Assembly: GCA_003476475.1 (NCBI GenBank) | Contig: DMUD01000291.1 | Span: 561 to 8,318, forward strand | DNA from: Cytophagales bacterium | GTDB taxonomy: Bacteria > Bacteroidota > Bacteroidia > Cytophagales > UBA9547 | Reading direction: 5' to 3' | DNA length: 7,758 nucleotides | Shown here: piece by piece, positions 5,968 through 7,758 of the stretch | Layout of the letters: every line of letters begins with the position of its first letter | How positions within the stretch are numbered: position 1 is the first letter of the stretch | The notes under the pieces: model-generated | What the model saw: the letters and a program-made list of their open reading frames with translations, nothing else | The model's database searches: none | What the model was told of the DNA's origin: nothing | Translations under genes and position numbers: made by a program

Positions 5968-7758
5968 TTATTTGCTGGCAAGCATTTCTACGCTTTTACC
6001 AATAAAAGTAGTAAGCTCATTCCCCGAAAGAAGGTTTTGAGAAAGCATCCCTAATTGATAGGCATATTTGGCCAATTCTGCTTTTTTATCTTCTTCCTTT
6101 TCATTCACAATTTTTTGAATGAGAGGGTGATTTCCGTTTACTGCCACATTGTAAGTATCTGGAAAACTGCCCATAAACGACATGCCACCTAAACCGCCTG
6201 TTTCCTTCATGCGTCGCATAAACTCGGGCATAGAAACAGAAACTGGTAATTCGTCTTCTGCCATGGCCTCTATACTTACTTTATATTGTGAATTGTTGAT
6301 GGCTTTCTCAAACAATTCTTGCACTTTGTTTTTCTCCTTTTCGGTGAGAACGCTTTCTTTTTTCGTGTCTTGTTCTACCAGTTTGTCAAGAGTTTCGGAA
6401 TCTACTCGCTTTAAATTCACTTTCTCCAGCTTTCGCTCAATGTTTTGAATGAAATGTGGGTCGATAGGGCTGTCGAATATCAAAACATCGTAACCACGCC
6501 TTTTTGCAGATTGAATGAACATGTCTTGTTTGGCTGGTTCATTGCTGTACAACCACACTACTTGGCTGTTTTTGTCGGTTTGTGCCGGCGCTACCTTGTC
6601 TTTATATTGGTTAAAAGGAGTAACCACTCCATCAATATTTTTTAACAAACAGAAATCGACTGCTTTTTCATAAAATTTCTCGTCGGAAATCATACCGTAT
6701 TTTACAAACAAGCCCAAACTTTCCCATTTGTTTTCGAAAGAGGATTGGTCGTTTTTAAACAAGTCTGACAATTTGTCGGCTACCTTTTTGGTAATATGAC
6801 TGTTGATTTTTTTCACATTACTGTCTGCTTGCAAATAGCTACGAGATACGTTCAAAGGAATATCGGGCGAATCGATGACTCCGTGTAACAACATCAAAAA
6901 TTCGGGTACGATGTCCTTTACCTCGTCGGTTATGAACACTTGGCGAGAATAAAGCTGTATTTTGTTTTTGTGCAGCTCAAAGTCGTTTTTCACTTTTGGG
7001 AAATATAAAATACCCGTCAAGTTGAAAGGATAATCCACATTCAAGTGTATCCAAAAAAGTGGGTCTTCTGAAAAAGGATATAATTCTTTGTAGAACTTCA
7101 AATAATCTTCATCTTTCAGTTCAGAAGGTGCCTTTGTCCAAAGTGCCTCTTTGTTGATGGTTTTTCCATCGTATTCGATTCTGATAGGCAAAAACTTACA
7201 ATATTTTTCAAGTATGCTTTGCAAGCGGTAACTTTCCAAAAATTCTTTCGAATCTTCGTTTACATGCAAAATGATGTCTGTGCCTCGTTCGTTTTTTTCA
7301 ATTGGTGATAATTCAAATTCGGTACTACCGTCACAAACCCAGCGAACAGCATGTGCCCCATCTTGGTAAGAAAGCGACTTGATTTCAACTTGGTCGGCTA
7401 CCATAAAAGAGGAATAAAAACCAAGTCCAAACTTGCCAATAATGTCTTTTACATCACCTTTGTCTTTGAACTTTTCCACAAACTCTGTGGCGCCTGAAAA
7501 GGCAATCTGATTGATGTATTTTTTGATTTCCTCGCCTGTCATGCCTATTCCATTGTCGCTAATGGTAATAGTTTTGGCTTCTTGGTCAATACTTACTTTT
7601 ACTTTCAACTCCCCAACCTCACCGCTATACTCGCCCAAAGCGCCCAGTTTTTTCAACTTTTGACTGGCATCTACAGCATTGGAAACCAACTCGCGCAAAA
7701 ATATCTCGTGGTCGGAATAAAGGAATTTTTTGATGATGGGGAAAATGTTCTCGGTATG
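5968..7758 (-). CDS. htpG: Molecular chaperone HtpG (bacterial Hsp90), 5' end missing
   Basis: HtpG is a cytosolic ATP-driven dimeric chaperone. The frame is open to the right edge, giving 596 visible residues that begin HTENIFPIIKKFLYSDHEIF; by comparison with the family about nine residues are missing. The GHKL ATPase domain shows ELVSNAVDAS (visible residues 23-32, with the catalytic Glu and Mg-binding Asn), DNGIGMT (68-74), GKFGLGFYSSF (108-118) and a later RGT. The middle domain has LNVSRSYLQ, with the Arg (about 306) and Gln (about 310) that contact the ATP gamma-phosphate. The C-terminal part holds MPEFMRRMKE followed by a Gly/Met-rich stretch. Total length of about 605 is near that of E. 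coli HtpG (624). All key residues are present, so it should be active. It is followed by a hairpin and a gap, so it is probably a separate transcription unit. Confidence 0.97.
   Translation of the reverse strand, partial: HTENIFPIIKKFLYSDHEIFLRELVSNAVDASQKLKKLGALGEYSGEVGELKVKVSIDQEAKTITISDNGIGMTGEEIKKYINQIAFSGATEFVEKFKDKGDVKDIIGKFGLGFYSSFMVADQVEIKSLSYQDGAHAVRWVCDGSTEFELSPIEKNERGTDIILHVNEDSKEFLESYRLQSILEKYCKFLPIRIEYDGKTINKEALWTKAPSELKDEDYLKFYKELYPFSEDPLFWIHLNVDYPFNLTGILYFPKVKNDFELHKNKIQLYSRQVFITDEVKDIVPEFLMLLHGVIDSPDIPLNVSRSYLQADSNVKKINSHITKKVADKLSDLFKNDQSSFENKWESLGLFVKYGMISDEKFYEKAVDFCLLKNIDGVVTPFNQYKDKVAPAQTDKNSQVVWLYSNEPAKQDMFIQSAKRRGYDVLIFDSPIDPHFIQNIERKLEKVNLKRVDSETLDKLVEQDTKKESVLTEKEKNKVQELFEKAINNSQYKVSIEAMAEDELPVSVSMPEFMRRMKETGGLGGMSFMGSFPDTYNVAVNGNHPLIQKIVNEKEEDKKAELAKYAYQLGMLSQNLLSGNELTTFIGKSVEMLASK

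Noticed and set aside
7696..7698. TTG as the start codon of htpG
   Set aside because: The frame continues without a stop to the window edge, and the upstream residues (HTENIFPIIKKFLYSDHEIF) are conserved HtpG sequence; this TTG encodes the Leu of the FLREL motif.

Overview
The window looks like a chromosomal segment of a Bacteroidota bacterium, probably of the Sphingobacteriia/Chitinophagia/Cytophagia type. The clues are AT-rich DNA, A-rich stretches instead of Shine-Dalgarno sites before the start codons, a TonB whose cytoplasmic N-terminus carries the RNKEYGAYELR-type motif, two exbD genes in tandem, and an HtpG that reads like Bacteroidota homologues. The class assignment is an impression from protein similarity recalled from memory, not a search.

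Every gene is on the minus strand, so the order of transcription runs from high to low coordinates. First comes htpG (Hsp90 chaperone), which enters at the right edge lacking roughly its first nine residues and stops at 5968. A 206-base gap follows, holding a 10-bp-stem hairpin (5915-5944) that may end htpG transcription, a small inverted repeat and a weak promoter-like sequence. Then a tightly packed run begins: exbB (4970-5761), exbD-1 (4295-4894), exbD-2 (3740-4273), tonB (2930-3733), a 66-residue two-helix membrane protein (2691-2891), a PstS-like lipoprotein (1811-2698), a 530-residue exported TPR protein (157-1749), and the first 50 codons of surE (1-152), which leaves the window on the left. 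Gaps inside the run are 4 to 75 bases, with one 8-base overlap, and I saw no convincing terminator between these genes.

The core is a complete Ton energy-transduction motor: ExbB and ExbD use the proton motive force across the inner membrane, and TonB passes the energy to outer-membrane transporters. The less understood part is what follows in the same run. The PstS-like solute-binding lipoprotein has no ABC permease or ATPase beside it and has a changed ligand-loop signature. The tiny membrane protein overlaps its start, and the TPR protein carries an export signal. I recall this arrangement as recurring in Bacteroidota, but its joint function is to my knowledge not established. It is the best candidate here for an undescribed accessory module of the Ton system. 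The plus strand holds no gene I would support, and I saw no RNA genes, mobile elements or CRISPR arrays.
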